A stretch of 64,000 bases of DNA from JBEEJL01 sp043744215. Its GTDB lineage: Bacteria > Pseudomonadota > Gammaproteobacteria > Burkholderiales > JBEEJL01. Positions within the stretch are counted from its first letter, which is position 1. The number at the start of each line of letters is the position of its first letter. Location: assembly GCA_043744215.1 (NCBI GenBank), contig JAYTVC010000012.1:33805-97804 (forward strand). Reading direction: 5' to 3'. A program made the translations under genes and the position numbers. Below are positions 1-8,085 of the stretch, piece after piece. The notes beneath the pieces were generated by a model. It had not been told where the DNA came from. It was given only the letters and a program-made list of their open reading frames with translations, and ran no database searches.

Positions 1-440
1 GGGGCACTTTGAGCGCCAACTGTGGTGTCGGGAAAGACCAAATTACTTGGCGACACGGAAATTGACGGCGCGGTGGGCGGTGGGTTAACAACAAAAGTCG
101 CCGAACCTGCAGAATTTAACAGTGTATTAAAAACATTTACCTGTTGATTTCCCAGCGCTGCGCTAACAACAGTCAATGTTAATTGCGATCCTCCATTGCC
201 GGTAGCTGCGCTGTAACTTCCACCAAAGACACTAAAAATATAGGAATTGCCACCGTCCGTTGCGCCTGTATCGCTGACACAACTGGCGCTGAAGAATATC
301 GATTGGCCAAGCTCAACCGGATTGGGCGTGGCTTGCACAGAGCAAGATCCTAATGCGAAAACTGGCCCGCAAAAAAAACTGGCGCTAAAAAAAATTAGGT
401 GGCCGAGCAAAATTCGAAGCATATTTTTCTTCGTTTTCAT
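1..440 (-). CDS. Secreted Ig-like repeat protein, 3' end beyond the window
   Basis: An ATG at 440 opens a minus-strand frame that stays open for 146 codons to the window edge. The N-terminus (MKTKKNMLRILLGHLIFF, then SASFFCGPVFA) is a classical Sec signal peptide, probably cleaved near residue 29. The mature part starts with a beta-sandwich-like segment (PNPVELGQSIFFSASC) that resembles bacterial Ig-like domains. The last visible residues (LVFPDTTVGAQS) look like the first strand of an ASH or choice-of-anchor domain. A GAGAG stretch precedes the start. It lies just downstream of the caspase-fold lipoprotein gene on the same strand and is probably exported or surface-displayed. The function is unknown and the C-terminus is not visible. 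Confidence 0.6.
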   Translation of the reverse strand, partial: MKTKKNMLRILLGHLIFFSASFFCGPVFALGSCSVQATPNPVELGQSIFFSASCVSDTGATDGGNSYIFSVFGGSYSAATGNGGSQLTLTVVSAALGNQQVNVFNTLLNSAGSATFVVNPPPTAPSISVSPSNLVFPDTTVGAQSA

Positions 441-495
441 AATGCTTCTCTCTAAATAAAAATGAATATCCATCCGATCAAATAGATACGTCGTC

Positions 496-2112
496 TTAAT
501 TCACTGGTACAAACAGAAAATCTCCCGCTTCATGCCCTGCGTACTTTATCGGGGCGTAATCGGGACGTTGCGTTACCTTTAAACGTGTGGCGCGATATAA
601 AAATCGTGCGGACAGTTCTGCGTGAACTTTGCGCGCCTCGATTGGCTCCTTCACGACGTTCAACACCTCGAGAAAACTTTTGGCGAACATGGAATTTTTT
701 CCGCCACCGCCATCGACGACGGGTTCTAATCCGCCTGACGTGAGCGCAACCCGGGCTTTATTTTTGCCGAGGGCGGCGAGCACGGCGCGGCGCGCTTCTT
801 CGCTGATTTCGTTTTCCGAATGGGTCAGCGCGGCACGGGTCATGGTACCGGCATAGCAGGAATCGGCGATGACCAGAATATGTTTGGCCGGCATGGCGAT
901 GAGCTGGTCGGTGATGTCGATAATGGAAATCCAGTTGGTGACATTTTTTTGCTCGCCGTCAATGGGAATCCAATAGCCGCGTTGGTTCACCGCGTCGATT
1001 TCGCCGTGGCCAGCGTAATACACCAGCAGATTATCGTTGGCCGAAAGACGATTGCGCAAGTCATTGAGCGCCAGCAAAATGTCGCGTCGCGTGGCGTCTT
1101 GCAACAAAGTCACTTTGAAACCATAACGCGTTTCCAAAATATTTTTTACGTCGCGGCCATCCGCAAGGGGCGTGTCGAGTTTTTCGTATTTGCGGTAATT
1201 CTGGTTGGCGATGACCAGCGCGTAGTAATTGCCCGACGGCGTGAGGTCCGCCTTGCTCGGGAAGCCGGGTAAGGGCGCGGGCTCGTTCGATGTTGATTCG
1301 CTTTTAATCAAGGTGAGCTCGGCATTGGCGCGCTGGCCTTGCTTGTCGATGGCGACAATTTTTACCTGCACCGGGCCGGCCGTTAAGTCGATGGCGGCCT
1401 TAAACAAGCCGTTATCGTCAAAGCTTTCTTGTTTCTCATTCACCAGCAATGATGCGAGACCTGCGGGCGCGGTCACTTTGCCGATGAGATCGCGCGTGGG
1501 CAGCGTACCGCGCACGCGCACTATCGGTGCTGTGCCACGGGTTTTGACAGACGACAATACGACGGCGGGTTCGATAATTTGAATGGACGGCACTTCCATA
1601 TTGCTGCGGACGCCGCCAGCCATGCGAAATAGATCCTGCGCCTTGGCCGAATCGCGCTTGACGCCGAGACCGCGCTCATACAACGCGCCCAGATTCACTT
1701 GCGCACGGGCATATTTTTTATCGGCCGCTTTTTGATACCACTGGGCGGCGGCAAAATAATCCGGCGCGCCGGCAATGCCTTTTTCGTACAATTCGCCAAC
1801 ATTAGTCTGCGCATCTTCATCGTCCGCATGGGCAAACGGCAGCCAGATATTCAGCGCTGCGGCAGGATTAGTGTTAGATGACACATACTCACCACCCTTT
1901 TGTTCGCAATCGGCAATGGTGGTTTTGAGCGCGCGGCGGGGGGTGACGCCCGACTGATAAGCGCCGAGCTTGCGCACCTGGCCGGGTATAAGGCAATCGA
2001 CCACGAGTAGTTTGTTTTCGTCATTGGTGGTGGCTGGCAGATCGGCACAACTCGCAGCGAATACGGCCATCAACAGTACCATCACAAAATAATATTTGGG
2101 TTGTTGTTTCAT
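496..2112 (-). CDS. Caspase-fold (peptidase C14) lipoprotein with Sel1 repeats
   Basis: 538 residues. A lipoprotein signal ends at Cys22 (FAASC). Residues about 88-166 form two Sel1-type helical repeats (AQTNVGELYEKG, ARAQVNLGALYERG), followed by a beta-rich linker at about 175-270. The C-terminal caspase-like domain begins near residue 294. The predicted catalytic dyad is His369 in YYAGHGE and Cys419 in IADSCYAG, both present, so the enzyme is probably active. C14 proteases cut after basic residues in characterised members; the substrate here is unknown. The protein should sit on the periplasmic face of a membrane, where Sel1 repeats could bind partners. A second caspase-fold gene lies 3.7 kb away in an ECF operon, so the two may share a role in envelope surveillance; that link is inference. 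Confidence 0.85.
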   Translation of the reverse strand: MKQQPKYYFVMVLLMAVFAASCADLPATTNDENKLLVVDCLIPGQVRKLGAYQSGVTPRRALKTTIADCEQKGGEYVSSNTNPAAALNIWLPFAHADDEDAQTNVGELYEKGIAGAPDYFAAAQWYQKAADKKYARAQVNLGALYERGLGVKRDSAKAQDLFRMAGGVRSNMEVPSIQIIEPAVVLSSVKTRGTAPIVRVRGTLPTRDLIGKVTAPAGLASLLVNEKQESFDDNGLFKAAIDLTAGPVQVKIVAIDKQGQRANAELTLIKSESTSNEPAPLPGFPSKADLTPSGNYYALVIANQNYRKYEKLDTPLADGRDVKNILETRYGFKVTLLQDATRRDILLALNDLRNRLSANDNLLVYYAGHGEIDAVNQRGYWIPIDGEQKNVTNWISIIDITDQLIAMPAKHILVIADSCYAGTMTRAALTHSENEISEEARRAVLAALGKNKARVALTSGGLEPVVDGGGGKNSMFAKSFLEVLNVVKEPIEARKVHAELSARFLYRATRLKVTQRPDYAPIKYAGHEAGDFLFVPVN

Positions 2113-2186
2113 GCTGCGCTCGCTGCCGAAGATTACGTTGAGTGGAGGGTGACGAACTACCGATGAAATGTAATCGCCCGCGCAAA

Positions 2187-2915
2187 TTACTTGCGGCTGG
2201 AATTGATGATGACTTCTGATGCGCCTTCGACAGGGCCTCTTCGAGCTTGCTCGACGCCGTCAAGCGTAATACTGCTTGTGCCACGGGCACTGGTGAATGC
2301 CTGCCGGATACGGCCTCCAGTATAACGGATGCTGCCTGCACCGCTAGTATCTGCCCACAGGTTTTCCACTGCGCCGCCTTTGATGGTAATGTCGCCCGCG
2401 CCATCGATGGCTGTACGCACGTCTTTCGTTGCTTCGATAAGCTCGATAGCGCCCGCGCCCTTTACGCGCAGGCGAGACGGCCCGAGGCGCTTGGCTTTGA
2501 TGTGCCCTGTGCTGACCGACAAATCTGCCGGGCCGTTCATCGAGTCGATGTCAGCCTTGCCTACAAAACCGATGGCTTGTAGCGCAGTATCCGCCGGCAC
2601 TTTGACCGTCAGATCGGCAGACTCTTCGATTGGGCTGAAGCTACCTGATCTATTCAAAGCTACATTCTTCTCTTGATAACTCACGCGCAGCACACCTTGA
2701 TTGACCATCGCTTCTAATGCTTGCTGGTTGCCGCGTTTCAATTGCAACAAGATGGTTTTTCCGGCATGGGATTCAATATTTATTTTTCCGTTGAAGCCGG
2801 AGAAATCCAGTGTGGTCGCATTGAACTGGCTCGTCGCCTGCGCATAAGTCCACGGACTCGCGCTGGCCAAAATCAGCGTTGTCAACATCCATAATTTATA
2901 GTGCATTTTTCTCAC
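2187..2915 (-). CDS. Secreted GIN-domain (DUF2807) protein
   Basis: 242 residues with a signal peptide ending near WTYAQA (about residue 26). The rest is a series of short beta strands rich in Gly, Ser and Ala (ADIDSMNGPADLSVSTG, RLRVKGAGAIELIEA, AIDGAGDITIKG, DTSGAGSIRYTGG) typical of the head GIN domain, DUF2807, which folds as a right-handed beta helix. No catalytic residues are recognisable. Family members are periplasmic or surface proteins of unknown biochemical role, often close to envelope stress genes. It is separated from the caspase lipoprotein by about 70 bases on the same strand and may be co-transcribed with it. The start gives a good signal peptide, so I keep it. Confidence 0.8.
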   Translation of the reverse strand: MRKMHYKLWMLTTLILASASPWTYAQATSQFNATTLDFSGFNGKINIESHAGKTILLQLKRGNQQALEAMVNQGVLRVSYQEKNVALNRSGSFSPIEESADLTVKVPADTALQAIGFVGKADIDSMNGPADLSVSTGHIKAKRLGPSRLRVKGAGAIELIEATKDVRTAIDGAGDITIKGGAVENLWADTSGAGSIRYTGGRIRQAFTSARGTSSITLDGVEQARRGPVEGASEVIINSSRK

Positions 2916-2992
2916 AATTTTTTTGTATACCTAATAATTTTGCAAAATAAATTCAGCAGGGCTGCTATTTTCCCGCATTGCCGGATTTTTCA

Positions 2993-3020
2993 TAACTATT
3001 TGATTATAAACAGTTTTTAA
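2993..3020 (+). repeat. Dispersed AT-rich element, copy 1
   Basis: Reads TAACTATTTGATTATAAACA. The complementary strand contains AATCAA, four bases, TTA, an exact IHF consensus match. It is intergenic, upstream of the GIN-domain gene. Confidence 0.65.
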
Positions 3021-3029
3021 GGTTGTTTT

Positions 3030-3057
3030 GGCACAGGCGAGTTGCCTCGCCTGTGCC
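3030..3057. repeat. Perfect 12-bp inverted repeat (hairpin)
   Basis: GGCACAGGCGAG and its exact reverse complement are separated by four bases. It lies just past the stop codon of the hydrolase gene on the minus strand. There is no run of T after it in that direction, so it is either a terminator without a U-tract or an mRNA 3'-end stabilising stem. Confidence 0.6.
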
Positions 3058-3084
3058 ACGCTGTCAGAATGTTTTGCGCAGGTC

Positions 3085-4404
3085 TCAATTCGCCGTAAAC
3101 GAATAAACGCCCGCCTCATTTTTACTGACCACGACGTCAAGAACGGGCGTGGGGCTTGCGTTGCCATCCTTGCCGTTTTCAGCGCCTACATCTACGGTTT
3201 TGGTTAGCAGGGTTCCGCCCTTCGATGTCGACACTTGAACCGTTGCCTTGCGTCCTGCCCCGTTAGTGAAATGGTTAATGCCCATACGGTAGGTGCCTGT
3301 CTGGATGACCGCGGGGTCGCACGACACGTAATAGTGTTCGGGGCCGTCTGCGATGGTGTTGTCCACATCGAGAAAGCCTGCATCACCTGCTCGGGATTCA
3401 TAATAGACATGCGCGCCGCTGGGTTCGAAGGTGTGCAGATCGAGATCGCCGAGGCCATCCCACGTTAATGTCACGCTGAACGCGCCCGGTGTGCCCGACG
3501 TAGGGGGTGACGCGAGGGCCTGCATGGCGGTGGTGATCATCGTATCGACTAGGTTGCGTGCCGCCCGCGTGGGATCAAGGTAAGTTTCCACCAGGCCATG
3601 GCCGGACAGGTCGGATACCGACACAGGCAAAATAATATTGATCGGCGGCACGGAACCCGCCCCTTGAATACGCAAGCTGTTGATCACCAGATCGATATCG
3701 GCCAGCAGATAATCGCCGCGCAAGGTCGGCGATGCCGGTGCGACGTGCACTGCCTTCACACTTGCCTCACCGACCTTGGGGGAAATATGGTCATACGCAT
3801 GGTTCATAAACAGATTGCCCTGCGAATGGGCCACGAGCATCAGTTTCTGTTGTTGCACGGCCAGCGCATCGAGGCGGGTGTTATGCTCGTTGTAGTCCGC
3901 TTCTGTCGGTGGGTTACTGAGCAGGCTGGATAGTGCGGCCATGGTCTTCGTGGCAATGTCGGTGTATAGCTGCGAAAAAAATCGGCTAATATTGGGAATG
4001 AATCCTGTTAATTTATCCGTCAAAGGTTTATCGAATGTGAGACTCTCCCAAAAAAATTCCCATCGATTTCCCAGCTCTCCGCTCGCATCAATTTCTGCGG
4101 CGCGTTGCATAAATGTTTCGGCGAGATCCTGTAAGAGCGTTGCGCCTGCTGTGGAACCGGTGTGGTTGTAAAACACTTCATACTGTACGGGCTCGTTGTT
4201 GAACTTTGTGCCGCGCATGCTCTCCAGCTTCGCCAGAGCCGCCTTTGCTTGAAACTCTGTATTCCCCACCCCGTTAAAATACCCCAGGGTATAACCTGTG
4301 GCCAAGCAAAGATCCGTATCAGCGGCGACGGAAACTATGGGTGAAGAAGCAGCGGCTAAGCAAAAAGCGGCTGATAACAAATATTTTTTCAGATTAGTTA
4401 ACAC
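3085..4404 (-). CDS. Secreted alpha/beta-hydrolase (lipase-like) with C-terminal DUF2135-like domain
   Basis: 439 residues with a signal peptide ending near SVAADT (about residue 28). A GxSxG nucleophile elbow is visible as AHSQG with Ser194. His269 in SDLSGHG is a plausible catalytic His; I could not assign the acid with confidence. From about residue 308 the sequence changes to a beta-sandwich pattern (TLTWDGLGDLDLH, FLDVDNTIADGPEHYYV, YRMGINHFTNG) that matches DUF2135/YfaP-type domains, which often occur in secreted proteins with acidic metal-binding loops. The start codon overlaps the end of the upstream lipoprotein gene by 11 bases, so the two are probably translationally coupled. The likely role is hydrolysis of an ester or similar bond outside the cytoplasm; the substrate is unknown. 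Confidence 0.75.
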   Translation of the reverse strand: MLTNLKKYLLSAAFCLAAASSPIVSVAADTDLCLATGYTLGYFNGVGNTEFQAKAALAKLESMRGTKFNNEPVQYEVFYNHTGSTAGATLLQDLAETFMQRAAEIDASGELGNRWEFFWESLTFDKPLTDKLTGFIPNISRFFSQLYTDIATKTMAALSSLLSNPPTEADYNEHNTRLDALAVQQQKLMLVAHSQGNLFMNHAYDHISPKVGEASVKAVHVAPASPTLRGDYLLADIDLVINSLRIQGAGSVPPINIILPVSVSDLSGHGLVETYLDPTRAARNLVDTMITTAMQALASPPTSGTPGAFSVTLTWDGLGDLDLHTFEPSGAHVYYESRAGDAGFLDVDNTIADGPEHYYVSCDPAVIQTGTYRMGINHFTNGAGRKATVQVSTSKGGTLLTKTVDVGAENGKDGNASPTPVLDVVVSKNEAGVYSFTAN

Positions 4405-4939
4405 AGCCGCCTCCTTGAGGTAAAACCATGCTCTTGCCGTTCATGGCGGAGTTGTATTTTTCGTAGGCCAGAAAGCGAATTTTGGTATTCACGGTGTATT
4501 TTTCTATTTCACGGCTTTTTTTGCTCGCTGCAGTCGTGTCGTAGCGAGCGTATAAGCAACTGGCCGCGGCGGATAGTTGATTGGATACCGCACGTAACGC
4601 GCTCTGATTGGTAATGTCGACTGTCAACGCGTTGGCTAAAGCAATGGCGGTTTGTCTCATCGCAGCTTTCTGCACCGGCGTATCCGGCAGAGCGGCGATA
4701 TAGGCGTCGATATCATCTCGAATGCCGTTTGCGTCAGTGTCGGGCCCAGACACCGTCGAGTCGCGATTGAGCGTCGGGAATGCACCCGATTGATCGCCGC
4801 TTTTGAGGGCTTGCGCAACCGTCATATCCGGTGCTGATGGGGTTTGCGCGGTTGTGGATGGATTACCGCTGCCACCGCAGGCAGAAAGTAACAACGACAC
4901 CCATATAGCCAAACACTTTTTATTCCGAGCTTTGAACAT
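4394..4939 (-). CDS. Small secreted lipoprotein with an NGIRDD calcium-type loop
   Basis: 181 residues. I start at the ATG at 4939 rather than the upstream ATG because AGGAG lies seven bases before it and the protein then begins MFKARNKKCLAIWV with a clean lipobox (LLLSAC, Cys21). The frame extends 14 codons further upstream, but without a ribosome site. Residues near 60-75 carry DTDANGIRDDIDAYI, similar to short Asp-rich calcium loops seen in many secreted proteins. A Cys pair (in AASCLYA and GGGCVN) could form a disulphide. It overlaps the hydrolase gene by 11 bases, which suggests a chaperone, anchor or inhibitor of that enzyme. No family is recognised. Confidence 0.7.
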   Translation of the reverse strand: MFKARNKKCLAIWVSLLLSACGGSGNPSTTAQTPSAPDMTVAQALKSGDQSGAFPTLNRDSTVSGPDTDANGIRDDIDAYIAALPDTPVQKAAMRQTAIALANALTVDITNQSALRAVSNQLSAAASCLYARYDTTAASKKSREIEKYTVNTKIRFLAYEKYNSAMNGKSMVLPQGGGCVN

Positions 4940-5111
4940 TTTCGTCTCCTGAGTAGGCAGCTTGCCCGTGTAATATGTCACAGCTGATGAACCTTCGGTT
5001 CAAACATTTTGTGACAAATATCACTTCAAGCATCACTTATGGCAGCACTGGTTACGTCCGATTTTGCGTGCCGCCGATAATGCCGCTTGCTGGATAAACA
5101 TCGAACCATTT

Positions 5112-5140
5112 GTAACATATTGATTATATTGAATAAAAAA
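5112..5140 (+). repeat. Dispersed AT-rich element, copy 2
   Basis: GTAACATATTGATTATATTG followed by AATAAAAAA. It contains an exact IHF consensus on the complementary strand and runs straight into the terminator stem. Confidence 0.7.
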
Positions 5141-5163
5141 GGCGCTCAAATGAGCGCCTTTTG
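5135..5163. terminator. Bidirectional rho-independent terminator
   Basis: The stem GGCGCTCA/TGAGCGCC with a two-base loop is preceded by six A and followed by four T. It can therefore end transcription of the OmpA-like operon on the minus strand and anything arriving on the plus strand. Confidence 0.85.
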
Positions 5164-5198
5164 ATTCTTTCGCACGGCAGGGAAACTATTTATCCCTT

Positions 5199-5228
5199 TT
5201 GTGCACGGACGTATTGTGCACGGACGTA
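5199..5228. repeat. 15-bp exact tandem repeat
   Basis: TTGTGCACGGACGTA occurs twice head to tail, just past the 3' end of the OmpA-like gene. It is probably a recent slippage duplication. Confidence 0.8.
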
Positions 5229-5260
5229 CAGTTTGTTCACGGCTGCACAGTTGAGAAGCA

Positions 5261-5779
5261 TCACGCTCCTGCTCTGAACTGCACGCGGCGATTTTCGCCA
5301 GAGAAAGGATTCCGCGAATTGTAAAGTTCGTTAAACCCTTTGCCTTCGGTTTTGAATAAGGTTTCGTCTATGCCGTGTTTTTGCACCAGATAAACTTTCA
5401 CCGCATCGGCGCGACGCTGTGACAGCGTGCGGTTATACATTTCTTTGCCATGCCGATCGGTATGGCCTTCGATCACGATGCTCGATGCGCCATCGAGTAG
5501 CTTGATGCCTTCGGCCACCACGTCCAACTGCCCCATGGCTTCGGGCAAAATGGTGGCGGAATCAAATGAAAACTGCACCGGAAGCGCCAACGCCGACGGA
5601 CCTTGCTCAGCAATCAACTGGGTTTCAGTCATGCCGCGCATTTTCATTTTCGGGCGCAATATTTGCGCGACTTCTTCTGCATTCAGCTTGTCCGTCGATC
5701 GGTACAGTTTGACATCCTGCGCGATGGCGCCGAGCGCAACACACAGCATTGCAGAAGTAATAGCTATTTTTTTCAACAT
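5261..5779 (-). CDS. OmpA-family peptidoglycan-binding protein
   Basis: 172 residues with a signal peptide (cleavage after LGAIAQ, about residue 21). The C-terminal OmpA-like domain covers about 68-170: FSFDSATILPEAM, then IVIEGHTDRHG, NRTLSQRRADAVKVYL and a closing NRRVQF. In this family the Asp and Arg of the TDxxG...RxxxV region bind meso-diaminopimelate of peptidoglycan. There is no beta barrel, so it is a periplasmic cell-wall-binding protein. It is the last gene of the sigma/anti-sigma/caspase operon, 29 bases after the caspase gene and followed by a strong terminator. It could tether a complex to the wall or report wall state to the sigma system; this is inference. Confidence 0.85.
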   Translation of the reverse strand: MLKKIAITSAMLCVALGAIAQDVKLYRSTDKLNAEEVAQILRPKMKMRGMTETQLIAEQGPSALALPVQFSFDSATILPEAMGQLDVVAEGIKLLDGASSIVIEGHTDRHGKEMYNRTLSQRRADAVKVYLVQKHGIDETLFKTEGKGFNELYNSRNPFSGENRRVQFRAGA

Positions 5780-5808
5780 GATTCTCTCCTAAAACATTTA
5801 ACCGCTAT

Positions 5809-6648
5809 TTACGAACCGGCACACTGCCCGTTAGGGCCGGGCTTGAAACAAAAATCGACGGTCAGATTGCCCTGCTCCCAGGGAATTTGTTTTTGCTGCG
5901 ATTCCTGCAGCACATCGATCCGCACACGCTTGAACATTTGCTCCAACGCGACACCGGGTGCGGCGAGGTGGCGCAATAAATGTTTGGTGTAAAGGCTGTT
6001 GTCGCCGCCGGCCTTGTCGTCGGCCACGTTGCCCGGCGAGGTGGAAAATGCCAGCAATGTACCGGGCGGTGCTTGCACAGTAGCAAAACCCGGCGCAGCA
6101 CCTCGCACTTTGATTTTGCGGCCGTCGGCGGTGAGGGCCACATTGCTCAACGGGTTGTTGCGGCATGCGTCGAGGATAACCACATTGATGCCTTTGCTGT
6201 TGCGCCCCAGACGATCAAGCACTTCGCTCACGTTGAGGCTGTGTTGCACTAGCTCGTCTTCGCCTTCCATTTGCAAATCGACGGGAATCAAATAATTTTT
6301 GCCACGGATTTGCGCGCCGTGTCCGGCGTAAAAAATCACGCGGGCTTCGGCATCTTGCGTATGGGCGATAAATTCGCGCACGGTTTCATTCAGGTTTTGC
6401 CAGCCGGTGTCTTTCGCCAGCCTGGTGGTAAAGCCGATTTTTTTCAGCTCCGCTTCGACGGCCACGGCATCATTCAGGGGATTTTTCAGCGGTATGCTTT
6501 TGTAACCGGCATTGCCGATCACCAAAGCAACGCGCTTCATGCCCGACCAGGTTTCGCTACGCGTTTTGTCATTGCCCTGGGCGGCAGCGTGCATTGCCGC
6601 GAGCCCGAAAAACAAAATGAATAAAGGGTGCAGAGTGCTCATTCGCAT
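5809..6648 (-). CDS. Periplasmic caspase-fold protein (peptidase C14)
   Basis: 279 residues from the ATG at 6648. The open frame extends upstream, but those codons lie inside the anti-sigma gene in another frame and do not look like protein. A signal peptide (MRMSTLHPLFILFFGLAAMHAAAQG) precedes a caspase-like domain: KRVALVIGNAGYKS, then His110 in FYAGHGA and Cys162 in LDACRNNP. Both catalytic residues are present. An ATG six bases further in is an equally possible start. The gene begins ten bases after the anti-sigma stop codon, so it is co-transcribed with the sigma and anti-sigma genes. A protease in an ECF operon could act on the anti-sigma factor or on misfolded envelope proteins; the target is not known. 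Confidence 0.85.
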   Translation of the reverse strand: MRMSTLHPLFILFFGLAAMHAAAQGNDKTRSETWSGMKRVALVIGNAGYKSIPLKNPLNDAVAVEAELKKIGFTTRLAKDTGWQNLNETVREFIAHTQDAEARVIFYAGHGAQIRGKNYLIPVDLQMEGEDELVQHSLNVSEVLDRLGRNSKGINVVILDACRNNPLSNVALTADGRKIKVRGAAPGFATVQAPPGTLLAFSTSPGNVADDKAGGDNSLYTKHLLRHLAAPGVALEQMFKRVRIDVLQESQQKQIPWEQGNLTVDFCFKPGPNGQCAGS

Positions 6649-6658
6649 GGCCTTGCCT

Positions 6659-7339
6659 TTACCGATCCACCAACTCTTCGGGCAGCGTCGGCACGACGGC
6701 GACGGCTTCCACGAATGGGCTGGCGCGAAATTGCGTTTCCGTTTTCTGCATGCGTGCGTCCGCCACCTTGATGAAGTAATCACCCAGCTGTGTCGGCCCG
6801 GCGACAATTAGCGCACGGTTGTCGATAAGCATTAAGCGAATCTGGTTTTCTGTGGCATCCGCTTTGAAATTCACGCGCAGCAATGGGCCGTCGGCGAGAC
6901 CAGTTTTTGCGCCGCGTACTTGCGCGAAATCCGGTGCATCAACCACGCTTTTGCCGATCACCACGGCTTGCAAGGCAATCACCGCCAGCGCGAGACCTAG
7001 CGCCGGTGAAAATCTGGCGAAGCCGGTGTTGCCGCTGCCAAACAACCATTGGGTAAAGCGCTCGAATGCCGATAGGTGTTTTGCCGCCGGCACGCGTGCC
7101 GCTTTTTCGGCATGGATGCGCACCAGCGCTTTTTGCAAACCGATATCTGCGGCGATGACGGGAATATTTTCTTTCGTCTGGGTTTCAAGCGTGCGCCAGG
7201 CCGCCAATTCCACGGCGGCCTCGGCTTGATGATTTTTTAAATAGGCATCGACCCACACGCGGTCGGCACCGGCCAATGTGCCGTTCACATACCACGGCAA
7301 CAATTCAGCAAAGCGTAAATGCTCTTTATTCACGTACAC
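6659..7339 (-). CDS. Membrane anti-sigma factor, zinc-free type
   Basis: 226 residues. The cytoplasmic N-terminal part (LRFAELLPWYVNGTLAG, helical to about residue 100) has the pattern of anti-sigma domains that cap ECF sigma factors. A single membrane helix (FSPALGLALAVIALQAVVIG, about 110-130) is followed by a periplasmic domain of about 95 residues. The HxxxCxxC zinc motif of ZAS-type anti-sigma factors is absent; there are no Cys residues in the domain. The start overlaps the end of the sigma gene by 14 bases, the usual arrangement for a sigma/anti-sigma pair. Release of the sigma factor probably depends on the periplasmic domain; the downstream caspase-fold protein is a candidate protease. 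Confidence 0.8.
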   Translation of the reverse strand: MYVNKEHLRFAELLPWYVNGTLAGADRVWVDAYLKNHQAEAAVELAAWRTLETQTKENIPVIAADIGLQKALVRIHAEKAARVPAAKHLSAFERFTQWLFGSGNTGFARFSPALGLALAVIALQAVVIGKSVVDAPDFAQVRGAKTGLADGPLLRVNFKADATENQIRLMLIDNRALIVAGPTQLGDYFIKVADARMQKTETQFRASPFVEAVAVVPTLPEELVDR

Positions 7340-7898
7340 CCTCTCGTTCTAAATAAATTCTCAGGCAATTTTTCACTTTTTGCCGCGCATGAAATAATCT
7401 GGTCTTGATCGTATTTTCCGGTACACGCTGCACTTTTGCGACTTCACTCAACGAATAGCCTTCATAAAAAACCAAATGAAGACAATCTCGATGTTCGTCG
7501 GACAATTTACTCATGCAATCTTGCACACCTGCGTGGCGTTGTTTGTCTGCCAACAGCGCAAACCCGTCCGGATCGGATGACACAAGGGTTTGCTCATAAT
7601 CCTGCACATCATCATGGTCGGGTTCCGCCGACCGGTAACTATTTAATATTTTGTAACGCGCAATCCCCAACACCCAGGTACTGAATTTGGATTCGCCGCG
7701 AAAACGATCGGGGAATTTCCAAATCTCGTGCAGCGTATCGACGACTATTTCTTCCGCTTGCGCCGGGTCATGTAATCGATTCAAGGCGAAGGCATACACT
7801 TTGCGACTCATTTCTTTATAGAGTTCGGTGAACGCAGCCTCGTCGCCGACTGAAATTTTTTTCAATAAAATTAAATAGTTGTTGTTATCAAATTCCAT
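7326..7898 (-). CDS. ECF-type RNA polymerase sigma factor
   Basis: 190 residues from the ATG at 7898, chosen because AGGA lies eight bases before it and the length matches the family; the frame extends 48 codons upstream without a ribosome site. Sigma region 2 runs from about 15 to 85 (AFTELYKEMSRKVYAFAL, then GESKFSTWVLGIARYKILN). Region 4 runs from about 125 to 180 (LSDEHRDCLHLVFYEGYSL, VPENTIKTRLFHARQKV). It should direct polymerase to a small regulon that normally includes its own operon. Genes after it encode its anti-sigma factor, a caspase-fold protein and an OmpA-like protein. Confidence 0.88.
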   Translation of the reverse strand: MEFDNNNYLILLKKISVGDEAAFTELYKEMSRKVYAFALNRLHDPAQAEEIVVDTLHEIWKFPDRFRGESKFSTWVLGIARYKILNSYRSAEPDHDDVQDYEQTLVSSDPDGFALLADKQRHAGVQDCMSKLSDEHRDCLHLVFYEGYSLSEVAKVQRVPENTIKTRLFHARQKVKNCLRIYLEREGVRE

Positions 7899-8085
7899 CT
7901 GCTTGTCCTGAAATGAGTCACCGCTTTGACGCTTTCGGTTCAATCTATCTGACATTATCGGCGTGGCCTGCCGCCGCTTCTCAGCGCTATCTACGTACCA
8001 TTTTAGGCGGGTCTGCCTGCAAAAAAAATGCTCCAAAACCATTAGTAGGGAGATTTCAATAGCGTAATATTCGTTACTTTATCTA

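Larger units (their letters stand above)
4940..5260. other. Intergenic region with repeat element, terminator and tandem repeat
   Basis: 321 bases without a gene. It holds a copy of the dispersed AT-rich element, a strong bidirectional terminator and a 15-bp exact tandem duplication. The part next to 4940 should carry the promoter for the lipoprotein/hydrolase pair; I see no convincing -35/-10 pair. Confidence 0.5.

Noticed and set aside
2021..2404. Minus-strand ORF overlapping the GIN-domain gene and the caspase lipoprotein gene
   Set aside because: It overlaps two well-supported genes in another frame and has no coding signature of its own.
5199..5228. 15-bp tandem repeat as a regulatory operator
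   Set aside because: It lies at the 3' end of the OmpA-like gene next to the terminator, where a slippage duplication is the simpler explanation.
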